Translations under genes and position numbers: made by a program
Notes under the pieces: model-generated
What the model saw: the letters and a program-made list of their open reading frames with translations, nothing else
Database searches by the model: none
What the model was told of the DNA's origin: nothing
Part shown: in pieces, positions 24,128 through 32,960 of the stretch
Position numbering within the stretch: the first letter of the stretch is position 1
Layout of the letters: the number at the start of each line of letters is the position of its first letter
Assembly: GCA_050943495.1 (NCBI GenBank)
Contig: JBMNPH010000012.1
Span: 1 to 58,405 of the forward strand
Length of the DNA stretch: 58,405 nucleotides
Origin: Merdivicinus sp050943495
GTDB taxonomy: Bacteria; Bacillota; Clostridia; Oscillospirales; Ruminococcaceae
Reading direction: 5' to 3'

Positions 24128-27100
24128 ATGGACTGGCTCAACGACTGGAAAAATCCGACTATGCGGCAGAGGATCAAACCGTTCTGGTTCTGGAACGGGG
24201 ATCTGAACGAAGAGGAAATTGACCGGCAACTCCGAATGATGAAGGAACAGGGACTGGGCGGCGCTTTTATCTGTGCGCGTCAGGGGCAGAAGGTGCCGTA
24301 TCTTTCCCAGAAATGGTTTGATCGGATTGCGTTCGCCTGTCAGCGAGCGGAAGAATATGGGCTCGAAGTCTGGCTGTATGACGAATATCCTTATCCGAGC
24401 GGAATGGCTGGCGGTGAAGTCCTTCTGGAACATCCGGAAGCCGTCCATACTAGCCTTGTCCGCCAGATGTGGGATACGGAAGGCGGCGTAGAAGAAGAAC
24501 ACTCTCTGGGATGGGATAAAATCCTGTTTGCTAAGGCAGCTCCGATTGATGCGGACGGAAAAGCAGATTGGGAGAATGCATTGGATTTGATGGACTGCAT
24601 TGGCAACCGTCAGGAAACGGAGATTTATCAGAAATCCGGGCTGACCTCCTATAATCAGAAACGATATTTCACATATGGACCGTGCAAGGTTCTGACCATG
24701 ACACTGCCAGAAGGAAAATGGCGGGTAGAAGTGGATATCCAGCAAAGAGTCCGAGATTTCAAGTATTACGGTACTTATTTTGATCCCTGCCATAAGGAGG
24801 CAGTTCGAACCTTTTTGGAAAATACCTATGAACGCTATGCCCAGACCTTGGGGGATAAATTGGGAACGAGCGTTTATGGAATGTTTTCGGACGAGACCGG
24901 ATTTTTGGGAACTATGCCGTGGTCGAACCTTCTCCCGGAATATTTCCGGAAGAGATTTGGCTATGATTTGTGTGAGAAACTCTGGATGCTGCATGATAAT
25001 TCCGCGCCAGATGCCGCAAAAGTACGGTATCAATATTGTGAGGCACTGCATGAACTGTTCCGGGAAAGCTATCATCATCAGATTTCGGACTGGTGTGCAG
25101 AGCATAATATCCTATATGCAACAGAGGTTCCCTCGATGCGGCGTTCTACCCAGCTTTACAGTCATGTTGTAGGCGGCGATACCTCTCATGAAAAGGTAGG
25201 ACGTACTTTGGATTGGGTATATGATGAATATTTGGTGCACTATCGAAGCTGTGCGCCGGGAATCAGTTCCCTTGCACGTCAGCTGAACCGCGATTATGCA
25301 ATGGTGGAGAGTTTCCACAGCCTTGGATGGTCGATGACGCTGCAGGACGCCAAATGGATGTTTGATCTGATGGCTTCGCAGGGAATCAACTTCTTCAATG
25401 TCCATGCCTTCTACTATACGATTGACGGTATCACCAAGCATGACGCGCCTCCCTCACAGTTTTTCCAGAATCCGTACTGGAAGAATTATCATCTCACAGC
25501 GGATTATGCAGGACGCCTCAGCGCCTGGGTCAGCCACACCGAAGCAATGCATGATATTGCGATTCTGGATCCGGAACTGTCCTTCTGGGTTCGTCAGAAG
25601 TATGCAATGGGAAGATTTGCCTATACCGGAGAAGATGAGTGGGAGAAAGATCGTCTTTTCCAGCTATGCTGGGACTGGATCAATGTCATGAAGGAACTCG
25701 CGCATGCTCAGGTCGGATATGATTTAATTGACGGCGAAATCCTGAAAATGGCGAAAGTAGAAAATGGCCGTCTGAAAATTGGCAAAGCCAGCTATGCGGC
25801 GATTTTGCTTCCGCCCGGAGATGTGATAGAAGAGGAAACTACCCGGAAATTGCAGGAATTCGTGCGGCAGGGAGGAACGCTGCTGGCATTTGGTCTCCTG
25901 CCCTCGCGCATTATTGACGATGATACGAATGTCCGTGCCGAATATCTGGAAATATTCGGTGCAGAAGAGGATGCAGATCAGAATTATTGGACTCCTGATC
26001 GGGATCGGACCCAGGTATATCGAAAGGGGAACAATGTCTTTTTGAGCGGCGGCCCGGAGGAAGCAACAGCAGAAATTGTCCGGAGGTTCCCGCAGGAAAT
26101 TACAGTGGATGCAGGAGGAAATCGTGAGATTTATTCTTCATTGCGGACTTCCAAAGACGGAAGGGAACGCTATGTATTGGTCGGAAATCACGGCAGATTA
26201 CCAGCAAAAGTGATTCTACGGTGGAAAACGGAGGGAATCCATTGGATCCGGATGAATCTGGAGAATGGACAGCAGACTCGTCTTGCAGATACTGAAAGAA
26301 ATGAAATGGTGCTGGAACTAGACGGCTGTGAAAGTATCCTGCTGCGGATGACAGCAGAAGGATCGGATCTGCCTGTGGAACCAGTGCTCCCGGTTGTATG
26401 GTTGGATCTTTCGAAGCCGATGAAAGTTTCAGCGGTGGGACTGAATGTATTCCGCTTGGAAAAGTGGCAGGTATCCCTTGACAAGAAAGTCTGGAAAGAT
26501 ACCGAACCGCGTATTTTCATGGAACTTTGCAGTGAACAGCAGCTTCTGAATCATGACAATCTTTCCTATCGGGGCGGATTCGGACTTCCCAAACGGATTC
26601 AGGTAGAGTATCCCATTCCGATTTGGTATCGCCGGGAGTTCACAGTTGAGGAACTTCCTTCCCAGATGCTGCTGCTCATGGATCGGAAGGCAATTGGCGG
26701 GCAGGCATCCATTTGCATTAATGGAGTGGAAATCCCAATGCAGGATTTTGTGCCGCGGTTTATCAATGACCAGAACAATTTGGTCTGCCCGATTTTGGCA
26801 CATATCCGGCAAGGAGTTAACCAGATTGAAGTACAGGTGCAGATTGAAAAAGATTCGGACGGAATCAGCGATCCGTTGTATTTGCTGGGAGATTTCGGAG
26901 TTAAGGATGAAATCATCGGGCGTAAGCCAGAAACAGCGCTGTTGCGTTCCGGCGGTGTTGCAGGGTATCCGTATTACAGCGGGGATTTGGTATTCGAGAC
27001 GGATCAGCCGCTGGATACACCGGAAGAAGCCGAAGAGGTTTTGCTCAAACCAGATCCATTGGAAGATTTCTATGAATGCCTGCAATTGAAGATCAACGGA

Positions 27101-27262
27101 CATGATCTTGGCACGCGCGCGTTTACTCCATATGGATTTCTCTGCCGCCGGGAATGGCTCAAACCGGTCAACCATCTGGAATGGACGTATACCAATACCT
27201 TGATTCAGATGCTGGAAGGCAGTATCTTTGACTATTCGCAGCATCAGGTGAAAAAACTGTAA
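24128..27262 (+). CDS. Large glycoside hydrolase, GH106-like
   Basis: A 1044-residue protein without a signal peptide. The N-terminal half reads like a TIM-barrel of the GH106 (alpha-L-rhamnosidase) kind: RIKPFWFWNGDLNEEEI, GGAFICARQGQ, and EVWLYDEYPYPSGMAGG. The C-terminal half has jelly-roll beta-domains (IPIWYRREFTVEELPSQ, then SICINGVEIPMQDF). It likely removes a terminal sugar from an imported oligosaccharide, after or before the sulfatase encoded 15 bases upstream. The ATG at 24128 has GGGAGG; the GTG at 24110 lacks a site. The sequence is divergent from textbook GH106, so family and linkage need a profile search. Confidence 0.65.
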   Translation: MDWLNDWKNPTMRQRIKPFWFWNGDLNEEEIDRQLRMMKEQGLGGAFICARQGQKVPYLSQKWFDRIAFACQRAEEYGLEVWLYDEYPYPSGMAGGEVLLEHPEAVHTSLVRQMWDTEGGVEEEHSLGWDKILFAKAAPIDADGKADWENALDLMDCIGNRQETEIYQKSGLTSYNQKRYFTYGPCKVLTMTLPEGKWRVEVDIQQRVRDFKYYGTYFDPCHKEAVRTFLENTYERYAQTLGDKLGTSVYGMFSDETGFLGTMPWSNLLPEYFRKRFGYDLCEKLWMLHDNSAPDAAKVRYQYCEALHELFRESYHHQISDWCAEHNILYATEVPSMRRSTQLYSHVVGGDTSHEKVGRTLDWVYDEYLVHYRSCAPGISSLARQLNRDYAMVESFHSLGWSMTLQDAKWMFDLMASQGINFFNVHAFYYTIDGITKHDAPPSQFFQNPYWKNYHLTADYAGRLSAWVSHTEAMHDIAILDPELSFWVRQKYAMGRFAYTGEDEWEKDRLFQLCWDWINVMKELAHAQVGYDLIDGEILKMAKVENGRLKIGKASYAAILLPPGDVIEEETTRKLQEFVRQGGTLLAFGLLPSRIIDDDTNVRAEYLEIFGAEEDADQNYWTPDRDRTQVYRKGNNVFLSGGPEEATAEIVRRFPQEITVDAGGNREIYSSLRTSKDGRERYVLVGNHGRLPAKVILRWKTEGIHWIRMNLENGQQTRLADTERNEMVLELDGCESILLRMTAEGSDLPVEPVLPVVWLDLSKPMKVSAVGLNVFRLEKWQVSLDKKVWKDTEPRIFMELCSEQQLLNHDNLSYRGGFGLPKRIQVEYPIPIWYRREFTVEELPSQMLLLMDRKAIGGQASICINGVEIPMQDFVPRFINDQNNLVCPILAHIRQGVNQIEVQVQIEKDSDGISDPLYLLGDFGVKDEIIGRKPETALLRSGGVAGYPYYSGDLVFETDQPLDTPEEAEEVLLKPDPLEDFYECLQLKINGHDLGTRAFTPYGFLCRREWLKPVNHLEWTYTNTLIQMLEGSIFDYSQHQVKKL

Positions 27263-27269
27263 TCAAAAG

Positions 27270-27306
27270 AAAAATCACCCGGTCCATCGACTGGGTGATT
27301 TTTTGT
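27270..27306. terminator. Bidirectional terminator between convergent genes
   Basis: AAATCACCC (27272-27280) and GGGTGATTT (27293-27301), then TTTTTTG on the plus strand and TTTTTCTTTTG on the minus strand. It closes both the large glycosidase and the MerR gene. Confidence 0.85.
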
Positions 27307-28280
27307 TAGGATTTGGAATCCGGCATCATTCGAATCTCTGGCGGTACCCCCGGTACTTGGTAGTCAGTGATTGTGAGATATTTCAGGCAGAATACATCAT
27401 CCGAAAAGATTTTTTCCTCCACCCGTTGAATATTGAGTAGATCACCGTCCAGCAGTTGGAGTTTCCGGGCATCACGGCGCGGAATATCCACGTCAAAACG
27501 GATAGCAGCATATTCTGTGTCGGGAAAATAGCCGAAAAATGGCGGAGAGCCTTCTGCCTCGCGAAAAAAGACCGGAAAATCATCTCCCGTTTCCAGTAGG
27601 GTGACATAAGCGGCAGGATGCATAGTTCCTTCTGAATCCTGCCAATAAAACGGTTCGGACAAACGGACAGAACTGGTAAAAGTCGTCATGGAAAGTATTT
27701 GTCTTTCATATCGGAACCAGTATCCAAAGATCCCCGCTGCAAGAATCAGCAGACCGCACAATATAGCCAGTAATCCGATTCGCAGCCGCTTTCGGTGGTT
27801 CATCCGGACAAGATTCCGCTCTGCACGCTGTGAAAGAAGTGTGCGTTCCTCTTGAGTCAGTTCATCTGCGCGGCCGAAATCTGGTTTGATGTCTGCATTG
27901 AGAATCGTCTGTGGATTTTTCTGCCGAATTGCCTTCGCGAGATAGCTGCAATTTATCCATTGCATCTGCGTCAATGGTTCCAAAATTTTCGCATTCTCCT
28001 CTGCGGAGACAGTTTCCTCTCTGATTTCTTGACAGCGTACCTTGAGAATATTGGGCAAATTTTCCGGATGTTCTATCATTTCTCGGATATTTTCCAGGGA
28101 AAAGCCGACACTCCGAAATGCAGAAATTTCTTTCAGACGGGCAATCTCTGCTTCACCGTATTCATAATAGGTGCGCCCCCGTCGCCACTCATTGGGTGGA
28201 TTCAGCAGTCCTTTCTCCAGATAAAGTCGGATCGCACGCTCTGTGAGACCGGTTTTTTCGCATACCTCTTTGATTTTCAT
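27306..28280 (-). CDS. Membrane-anchored MerR-family regulator
   Basis: A 324-residue protein. Residues 1-75 are a MerR DNA-binding domain (MKIKEVCEKTGLTERAIRLY, RGRTYYEYGEAEIARLKEI), followed by a helical linker. A membrane helix at about 166-189 (IGLLAILCGLLILAAGIFGYWF) precedes an outside domain of roughly 130 residues. MerR proteins are normally soluble, so this looks like a one-component transmembrane regulator sensing something outside. Its promoter has the MerR-type 19-base spacer, suggesting autoregulation. It lies between the large glycosidase and the exporter pair at 28365, and the latter is a plausible second target. The function of the outside domain is not recognised. Confidence 0.8.
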   Translation of the reverse strand: MKIKEVCEKTGLTERAIRLYLEKGLLNPPNEWRRGRTYYEYGEAEIARLKEISAFRSVGFSLENIREMIEHPENLPNILKVRCQEIREETVSAEENAKILEPLTQMQWINCSYLAKAIRQKNPQTILNADIKPDFGRADELTQEERTLLSQRAERNLVRMNHRKRLRIGLLAILCGLLILAAGIFGYWFRYERQILSMTTFTSSVRLSEPFYWQDSEGTMHPAAYVTLLETGDDFPVFFREAEGSPPFFGYFPDTEYAAIRFDVDIPRRDARKLQLLDGDLLNIQRVEEKIFSDDVFCLKYLTITDYQVPGVPPEIRMMPDSKS

Positions 28281-28303
28281 GAAAATCTCCCCTTCCTACT
28301 CTC

Positions 28304-28334
28304 AGCGTACCATCTGACCTAGGGGAAGTGTCAA
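28304..28334 (-). promoter_or_regulatory. MerR-type promoter with 19-base spacer
   Basis: Minus strand: TTGACA (plus coordinates 28329-28334), 19-base spacer, TACGCT (28304-28309). The spacer contains CTTCCCCTAGG with the palindromic core CCTAGG. MerR proteins activate such over-long promoters by twisting the DNA. Confidence 0.65.
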
Positions 28335-28364
28335 GGGAATTTCCTAAAAATCTGCTGAAAATTT

Positions 28365-30137
28365 TTATTGGAACTGCGACCGATAAAGTCCAGCATAAAC
28401 ACCGCCTTTTGCCATTAACTGCGCATGAGTTCCCTGCTCGACAATATTTCCGCCGTCAACAACTAAAATATTGTCCGCATGCTGGATGGTAGAAAGTCGG
28501 TGGGCAATGATAAAGCAAGTTTTACCTTTCATCAGTTCCTGCATGGCCGCTTGAATCTGAATTTCCGTACGAGTATCGACGTTGGAGGTCGCTTCGTCAA
28601 GAATCAGCATTTTCGCATCTAACAGCATGGCACGCGCAATTGTCAGCAGCTGTTTCTGACCCTGCGAAATATTGACACCGTCTTCATTGATATAGGTCTG
28701 GTATCCATCCGGCAGCTTTTGAATGTAGCTGTCAATTCGTGCGGCTTTTGCGGCGGCTTGAACATCCTTGAGTGTAGCACCTGGTTTTCCGTAGGCAATG
28801 TTGTCAAAAATAGTGCCGTTGAACAGCCATGTATCCTGCAGCACCATCGCATAGGAGAGCCGCAAACTCTTGCGGGTAACTTTCATAATGTTATGACCAT
28901 CGACGGTTATCGTTCCGCCTTGCGGATCATAAAACCGCATCAGAAGATTTATTAAAGTCGTTTTTCCTGCGCCAGTATGTCCGACAATGGCCACGGTGCT
29001 GCCCGCAGGCGCCTTGAGGTTCAAGTCTGGGATAATAATTTTGTCCGGTGTATAACCAAATCGGATGTGAGACATTTCAACATCGCCACGGACATGATCC
29101 AGTACGATCGCATCAGGATCATCCAGCGGTTCTACCTGTTCATCCAGCAGGCGAAATACTCGTTCTGCGGCTGCACAGGCAGACTGGAGTTCGCTGACAA
29201 TATTAGCAGCCTCATTGATCGGGCCTGAGAACTTGCGGGAATAAAGGACAAAGGATGAAATATTACCCAGCGTCATATGGCCGAACAGGTAGAGAAGTGC
29301 GCCGAATACACTGACGAGAGACAGAGAAATATTATTGATAAAGTTTACAGAAGGGCCGGTGACACTGCCGTAGTAGTCTGCACGGAAAAAGGCGGTGACA
29401 GCATCGTCATTTTTTTCGTCAAAGCGGCTTTGCATCGTCGCTTCCTGATGATAGGCTTTGGTAGTTTTCTGAGCGGAAATCACTTCTTCGGTAAAGCCGT
29501 TCAGTTCGCCCAGCTTTTCAGAGCGGGTGTGGAACAGAGGACGCACCTTTTTGGCGCGGTACCGAGTGAAGAGAATAGAGGCCGGAATTGTAAAGAAGAA
29601 AATCAGAATCAGCGGCGGAGATATCTGCAGCATCATGATAAAGGATCCGACAACCGTGATGACACTGGTGCAGATTTGTAGCAGGTCATTGGAAAGGGAT
29701 GCATTTACGACATCAATATCATAAGAAATTCGGCTGAGCAGGTCTCCGGTCTGATGACGGTCAAAATAGTTGACAGGCAGATCAGCAAATTTTTCAAATA
29801 CTTCCTTGCGCATCTGATAGACGATTTTCTGGCTCAGGATAATCATCAGAGCCGACAATATGTAGGAGAGGATGGACGATCCAATGTAAAAAATCGCCAT
29901 CAGAAAGCAATAATAAAATACTTCCTGAAAAATTACAGCGCCTTTTCCTGGTTCAATGGCATTGATGGCATATCCGGAGAGAGCGGGTCCTACTAATGCC
30001 AGCAGATTGCTGGATATTGTCAGCATCAGGCAGCAGAAGACCAATGCTTTATGCCTCAGCAGATACATTCCTAGGCGAAGCAGAATTTTACTTTTCGGCT
30101 GAGTTGTATGATTGTCCCGTTTATAATACTTAGCCAA
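28365..30137 (-). CDS. ABC exporter subunit (second of a heterodimer)
   Basis: A 590-residue fused permease-ATPase. Six helices lie within residues 20-330; the ATPase has Walker A VGHTGAGKTT, signature ISQGQKQ, Walker B MLILDEATS and AHRLST. The start is most likely TTG at 30137, which has GGGAGG eight bases upstream and overlaps the stop of the upstream exporter gene by 8 bases; an ATG at 30164 would lie further inside that gene without a ribosome site. It should pair with the product of that gene as a multidrug- or peptide-type exporter, under the control of the MarR protein that heads the operon. The signature SQGQ departs slightly from SGGQ. Confidence 0.87.
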   Translation of the reverse strand: MAKYYKRDNHTTQPKSKILLRLGMYLLRHKALVFCCLMLTISSNLLALVGPALSGYAINAIEPGKGAVIFQEVFYYCFLMAIFYIGSSILSYILSALMIILSQKIVYQMRKEVFEKFADLPVNYFDRHQTGDLLSRISYDIDVVNASLSNDLLQICTSVITVVGSFIMMLQISPPLILIFFFTIPASILFTRYRAKKVRPLFHTRSEKLGELNGFTEEVISAQKTTKAYHQEATMQSRFDEKNDDAVTAFFRADYYGSVTGPSVNFINNISLSLVSVFGALLYLFGHMTLGNISSFVLYSRKFSGPINEAANIVSELQSACAAAERVFRLLDEQVEPLDDPDAIVLDHVRGDVEMSHIRFGYTPDKIIIPDLNLKAPAGSTVAIVGHTGAGKTTLINLLMRFYDPQGGTITVDGHNIMKVTRKSLRLSYAMVLQDTWLFNGTIFDNIAYGKPGATLKDVQAAAKAARIDSYIQKLPDGYQTYINEDGVNISQGQKQLLTIARAMLLDAKMLILDEATSNVDTRTEIQIQAAMQELMKGKTCFIIAHRLSTIQHADNILVVDGGNIVEQGTHAQLMAKGGVYAGLYRSQFQ

Positions 30138-31848
30138 TGTTACCGCCTCCCATCTGTGATTCACTGATTTCTCGATAACTTTCGCATTCTTCCATCAGTT
30201 CTTCGTGGGTCCCGTATCCGATTTCCCGACCATCTTCCAATACTAGAATATGGTCGGCATGCAGAATGGAACTGATGCGCTGTGCGATGATAATGGTGGT
30301 AGTTCCGGCATAATGCTCGCGGATTGCCTGTCGAAGCTGGGCATCCGTCTTATAGTCGAGTGCACTGGAGGAGTCATCCAGCACCAGAATTTCCGGCTTT
30401 CCTGCCAGAGCACGGGCAATCAGGAGACGCTGTTTCTGACCGCCACTGAGATTAGAGCCTTTGATTGCCAATTCATAGTCAAAACGTCCTGGCAATTCGT
30501 TGATAAATTCGAGGGCCTGTGCATCGCGCGCCGCTTCCTCAAGGCGTTCCGGGGGAATATCTCGTCCAAAGGAGATGTTCTCTGCAACTGTGTCCGCAAA
30601 CAAAACATCATGTTGGAACACGATCCCGAATTTGGTATGTAATTCTTCCGGCGGGATGGCGTTGACATTGACGCCGTTAATGCGGATTTCTCCGCTGTTT
30701 GCCTCATAAAGGCGCATAAGCAGATTAATGACTGCCGTTTTTCCGGCGCCGGTGGCACCGATAATTCCGAGCGTTTCCCCTTTTTTGAGGGAAAAATTGA
30801 TATCGGTCAGCGTCCGCTCTGTCTGGGAGTAGGAGAAACAGACATTGCGGAAGGAGATGTGCGCTTCCTCATTCTTTTTCTGTGAATTGAATTGAACTTC
30901 TAGGTCGGGAATGGTGTCCAGGACTTCCCGGATACGATTTGCCGATGCAATTCCTTTCGAACATATGACAAAGATTCGGTTGATGGAGAGAAGTGCATTC
31001 AGAATAATGGTAAAATAGCTCATAAAAGCTATAATTTTACCTGCTTGGCTGATTCCGGCGTTGACCCGGAATGCGCCGACCAGAATGACTAATGTCAGAC
31101 CAATGTTCAAAAACAGATTCATGCTGGGATTGGTGACGGCCATAGTCAGACCGGCTTTCTTTTCGCGCCGGACTACTTCCTGATTGATTTCTTCAAAGCG
31201 TCCCTTTTCATAGTCAGTTTTGGAAAGCGCTTTGATTACCCGGATTCCGATAATGTTTTCACGCACCACCTGCACCATCCGGTCAATTCCTTTCTGAAGG
31301 TTTGCATAAAGCGGGATACCTTTCCGGGAGACGTAGACGATAATGATAGCAAGCGGAGGCATCATCGCAATCAGCACCAGAGCCAGTGCCGGTTCGAGAG
31401 TCAGCGTGACGATAATTCCGCCCAGCAGCAGAATGGGGGCACGGATTCCCATACGCTGCACCATGCCGACCATGCTATGAATATTGTAACTGTCCGATGT
31501 AACGCGAGAAATTAGGGATGGAATCGAAAATCCGTCAACCTGGGAACAGGACAGAGTAGAGATTTTTTGGAAAAGGTCATGCCGCATATTACCCACGACA
31601 CATTTGGAGACCCATCCGGCAATCCGATTTGCGATAATATTGGTAACCCACGCTAAAATCGAACATACCAACATGACACCGCCCCACAAAAAAATTTGCG
31701 GAACACTTTTCAGCGGAATGATGTTGTCGATAATGTAGGCCAAAAACCATGGCAAAAGCAAATCCATGATAGCGCCAATAAATTTAATGAACATTCCGCC
31801 TGACATTTTTAGAAGATAAGGACGAATATATCGCATCAACATATTCAT
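30130..31848 (-). CDS. ABC exporter subunit (first of a heterodimer)
   Basis: A 572-residue fused permease-ATPase with Walker A GATGAGKTA, signature LSGGQKQR and Walker B ILVLDDSSSALD. The residue after the Walker B aspartate, normally the catalytic glutamate, is aspartate (DD), as in the degenerate site of heterodimeric exporters. In the partner at 28365 the glutamate is kept (DEATS), so the pair has one active and one weakened ATP site. The ATG at 31848 overlaps the TGA of the MarR gene (ATGA), with AGGAGAGG upstream. Confidence 0.88.
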   Translation of the reverse strand: MNMLMRYIRPYLLKMSGGMFIKFIGAIMDLLLPWFLAYIIDNIIPLKSVPQIFLWGGVMLVCSILAWVTNIIANRIAGWVSKCVVGNMRHDLFQKISTLSCSQVDGFSIPSLISRVTSDSYNIHSMVGMVQRMGIRAPILLLGGIIVTLTLEPALALVLIAMMPPLAIIIVYVSRKGIPLYANLQKGIDRMVQVVRENIIGIRVIKALSKTDYEKGRFEEINQEVVRREKKAGLTMAVTNPSMNLFLNIGLTLVILVGAFRVNAGISQAGKIIAFMSYFTIILNALLSINRIFVICSKGIASANRIREVLDTIPDLEVQFNSQKKNEEAHISFRNVCFSYSQTERTLTDINFSLKKGETLGIIGATGAGKTAVINLLMRLYEANSGEIRINGVNVNAIPPEELHTKFGIVFQHDVLFADTVAENISFGRDIPPERLEEAARDAQALEFINELPGRFDYELAIKGSNLSGGQKQRLLIARALAGKPEILVLDDSSSALDYKTDAQLRQAIREHYAGTTTIIIAQRISSILHADHILVLEDGREIGYGTHEELMEECESYREISESQMGGGNIG

Positions 31849-32309
31849 TTTTGATCCTCTCCTTCCTTTTTCTCCGGTGCGAGACGATGATCCGCATATG
31901 CGGTTGCCTTTTCCAAAACCTTTTCCAAAAGTCGATCCAGTGTCTCTCGTTCTTCTTCGGAAAAGTCTTCGGTCAGATAGTGGCGCCAATCTGCCAAAAC
32001 CTGCTGAATTACGGGAAATGCTTCCTGCGCTTTTTCGGTAGGATATACCCGTAGAATTCGGCGATCTTTTTCATCTGCTTCCCGACGAATAAATCCGTTC
32101 TGTTCCAAAACAGTTAGCTGACGGCAAACGTTGGACTTGTTAATCAAAATCTGACGTGACATCTGTTCCTGTGAAATTCCCGGGTTACGGCAGGCGCAAG
32201 TGATGTATATATACTGTCCGCCATTGATCCCTAACTGCTCAAACCGTTCACTGCGATACAATTGAGCGCATCGTGCGGTACGGTTGATGCACCGCATAAA
32301 TGAATCCAT
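31845..32309 (-). CDS. MarR-family repressor of the exporter pair
   Basis: A 154-residue winged-helix regulator: the helix-turn-helix is GISQEQMSRQILINKSNVCRQL and the wing ENGFIRREADEKDRRILRVY. It heads a three-gene operon with the two exporter subunits, an arrangement typical for drug-responsive autoregulated efflux. The ATG at 32309 has GGGGAGGG upstream; longer in-frame starts would begin before the promoter. The perfect inverted repeat GTTGC-N4-GCAAC between promoter and start is a candidate self-operator. Confidence 0.87.
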   Translation of the reverse strand: MDSFMRCINRTARCAQLYRSERFEQLGINGGQYIYITCACRNPGISQEQMSRQILINKSNVCRQLTVLEQNGFIRREADEKDRRILRVYPTEKAQEAFPVIQQVLADWRHYLTEDFSEEERETLDRLLEKVLEKATAYADHRLAPEKKEGEDQK

Positions 32310-32329
32310 TTCAATCCCTCCCCAAAAAC

Positions 32330-32381
32330 GTTGCGCTTGCAACTTCTTTTCTAGTATAATCCCGACTGAAATATTTGTCAA
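32330..32381 (-). promoter_or_regulatory. Promoter and candidate MarR operator
   Basis: Minus strand: TTGACA (plus coordinates 32376-32381), 17-base spacer, TATACT (32353-32358). Just downstream GTTGC (32330-32334) and GCAAC (32339-32343) form an inverted repeat around the first transcribed bases, where a repressor would block transcription. Confidence 0.65.
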
Positions 32382-32463
32382 GAATTTTTTGCGTAATTTT
32401 AAAAAATCGTGCAATCTGTCATGAAGCTGTTACAAAAAATTCATCCGTCCTTTTGTTTTTTAT

Positions 32464-32471
32464 GCTATACT
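32464..32471 (+). promoter_or_regulatory. Extended -10 of the zinc-ribbon gene
   Basis: TGCTATACT (from the TG at 32463-32464) with TATACT at 32466-32471, 26 bases before the ATG at 32497. Confidence 0.45.
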
Positions 32472-32496
32472 AAATGTAGAAAGAAGGAAAAGAGGA

Positions 32497-32916
32497 ATGA
32501 CATTGAATTGGTTGCGTAATTTTATGATGGGACGTTATGGTCTGGATCAAATGGGAATCGGAATTCTGGTTGCGATGATGGTCTGCACCTTTATTTCTTC
32601 TCTGACTGGATTTTTACCCTTATATTTGTTAGGAATTGTGTTCATGGGATGGGCTGTTTTTCGTGTGCTTTCACGCAATACTGCGGCACGGATGCGGGAA
32701 AATCAAAAATTCTTGGTGTTTTGGGAAGCGGTAAAACGGGAATGGAGAAAGTTGCAGGGATGGTATCACACACAAAAGCAACGTTTTGCAGATCGGAAAA
32801 CCCATCGGTATTATCATTGTCCGCAGTGCAAAAAGCAGCTTCGTGTACCGAAAGGACGCGGGAAAATAGAGATCACCTGTCCGATGTGTCACACGAAATT
32901 CATTAAAAAAACATAA
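32497..32916 (+). CDS. Small membrane protein with C-terminal zinc ribbon
   Basis: A 139-residue protein. The N-terminal part has two hydrophobic helices (about residues 18-55), followed by a basic helical stretch. The C-terminus has two cysteine pairs, CPQCKKQ and CPMCHTKF, that look like a zinc ribbon facing the cytoplasm. I do not know its function; similar rubredoxin-like or zinc-ribbon membrane proteins are common and uncharacterised in Clostridia. It is transcribed alone, divergent from the MarR operon and convergent with the CotH gene. Its stop codon is part of the shared terminator stem. Confidence 0.75.
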   Translation: MTLNWLRNFMMGRYGLDQMGIGILVAMMVCTFISSLTGFLPLYLLGIVFMGWAVFRVLSRNTAARMRENQKFLVFWEAVKREWRKLQGWYHTQKQRFADRKTHRYYHCPQCKKQLRVPKGRGKIEITCPMCHTKFIKKT

Positions 32917-32960
32917 ATAAACTCCCGGCTCTGTATCATGCAAAGTCGGGAGTTTATTTA
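32914..32960. terminator. Bidirectional terminator containing both stop codons
   Basis: A 14-base perfect stem: TAAATAAACTCCCG (32914-32927) and CGGGAGTTTATTTA (32947-32960), with a 19-base loop. The TAA of the zinc-ribbon gene (32914-32916) and that of the CotH gene (32958-32960, minus strand) form the ends of the stem. Confidence 0.8.

Noticed and set aside
24068..25105. A 345-codon open frame on the minus strand
   Set aside because: Antisense to the large glycosidase; no ribosome site or recognisable domain.
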